Source of the DNA: Oegoconia quadripuncta
Lineage: Eukaryota > Arthropoda > Insecta > Lepidoptera > Autostichidae
Assembly (NCBI GenBank): GCA_949316235.1
Contig: OX438744.1
Coordinates: 40,839,278 to 40,903,277 of the forward strand
Direction: 5' to 3'
DNA: 64,000 nt
Under the pieces are notes generated by a model. The model did not search any database, was not told where the DNA came from, and worked only from the letters and a program-made list of their open reading frames with translations. The position numbers and the translations under genes are program-made. Below are positions 63,758-64,000 of this stretch, in pieces. Position 1 is the stretch's first letter. Every line of letters begins with the position of its first letter.

Positions 63758-64000
63758 GTTTTTTTTTATTCTTTTATTTTAACGAGGCTTAGAAGTGCAT
63801 TGCACTTATGCCAGCCTCATGGGTGAAAACAATTTGGGGTAGACTATTAAACTAAACTACGCTTATTCCTTAGCTTTAAACTATGGATTACAAAATTATA
63901 CAATGTTTTTGCCATCTTTGACGTAGGCTGGCTGAGGATGACATTGATATCTCCGTTTTGCCCTCTGCCTTCGAGATACTGTAGTCCATAAGCTGCGTTC
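63758..64000 (-). mobile_element. LINE 3' end, family K (cut by window)
   Basis: TTTTTTTTTATTC then AACGAGGCTTAGAAGTGC, CATCTTTGACGTAGGCTGG: reverse of 3110-3325. Confidence 0.75.

Overview
The window looks like transposon-rich, AT-rich nuclear DNA from an insect, most likely a moth or butterfly. The evidence is the repeat content. There are tRNA-derived SINEs, a 5S-rRNA-derived SINE, many 5'-truncated non-LTR retrotransposon tails whose C-terminal peptides resemble lepidopteran LINEs ([51 protein letters not shown]), and mariner and Harbinger-type DNA transposons. No bacterial gene organisation, functional rRNA gene or functional tRNA gene was seen. I could not find a convincing host gene. 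One possible spliced exon (56274-56459) and a few unassigned ORFs are the only non-transposon candidates.

Layout. 1-400: a mariner-type MITE cut by the window edge. 1154-3325: SINE and LINE fragments and a 153-bp tandem duplication. 3823-8796: a tRNA-SINE split by a 4.67-kb LTR retroelement with two identical 144-bp LTRs, a 4-bp target duplication, a primer-binding site and a polypurine tract, but no coding capacity. 9-16 kb: LINE 3' ends, a LINE interrupted by a 215-bp repeat, 5S-SINEs and a hairpin element. 17705-18749: an internally deleted mariner with 285-bp inverted repeats. 18797-24865: a second MITE, SINEs, a fold-back element carrying a LINE insertion, and a repeat packed with CTTGAG/CTCAAG hexamers. 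25476-27599: an apparently intact mariner with a 353-residue transposase and 270-bp inverted repeats. 27.8-31.8 kb: a GC-rich LINE 3' end, a segmental duplication and a minisatellite. 32393-33412 and 48267-49443: two copies of a Harbinger-like element that keeps a THAP-type first exon. 34013-36360: a 5'-truncated LINE with a full reverse-transcriptase domain. 37-45 kb: LINE and SINE debris. 45556-46543: a 35-bp minisatellite with 105-bp higher-order units. 47-64 kb: more SINE and LINE debris, nested insertions, the candidate exon, an unassigned repeated ORF (61185) and a LINE fragment with a 5' inversion at the right edge.

How the parts relate. The elements are nested and cross-dependent. The SINEs and truncated LINEs need reverse transcriptases encoded elsewhere. 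The mariner at 25.5 kb is the only element that appears able to encode its own mobility enzyme. The LTR element and Harbinger copies are non-autonomous. The most notable unexplained structure is a tRNA-type B box, pointing outward, inside the long inverted repeats of both mariner-like elements.
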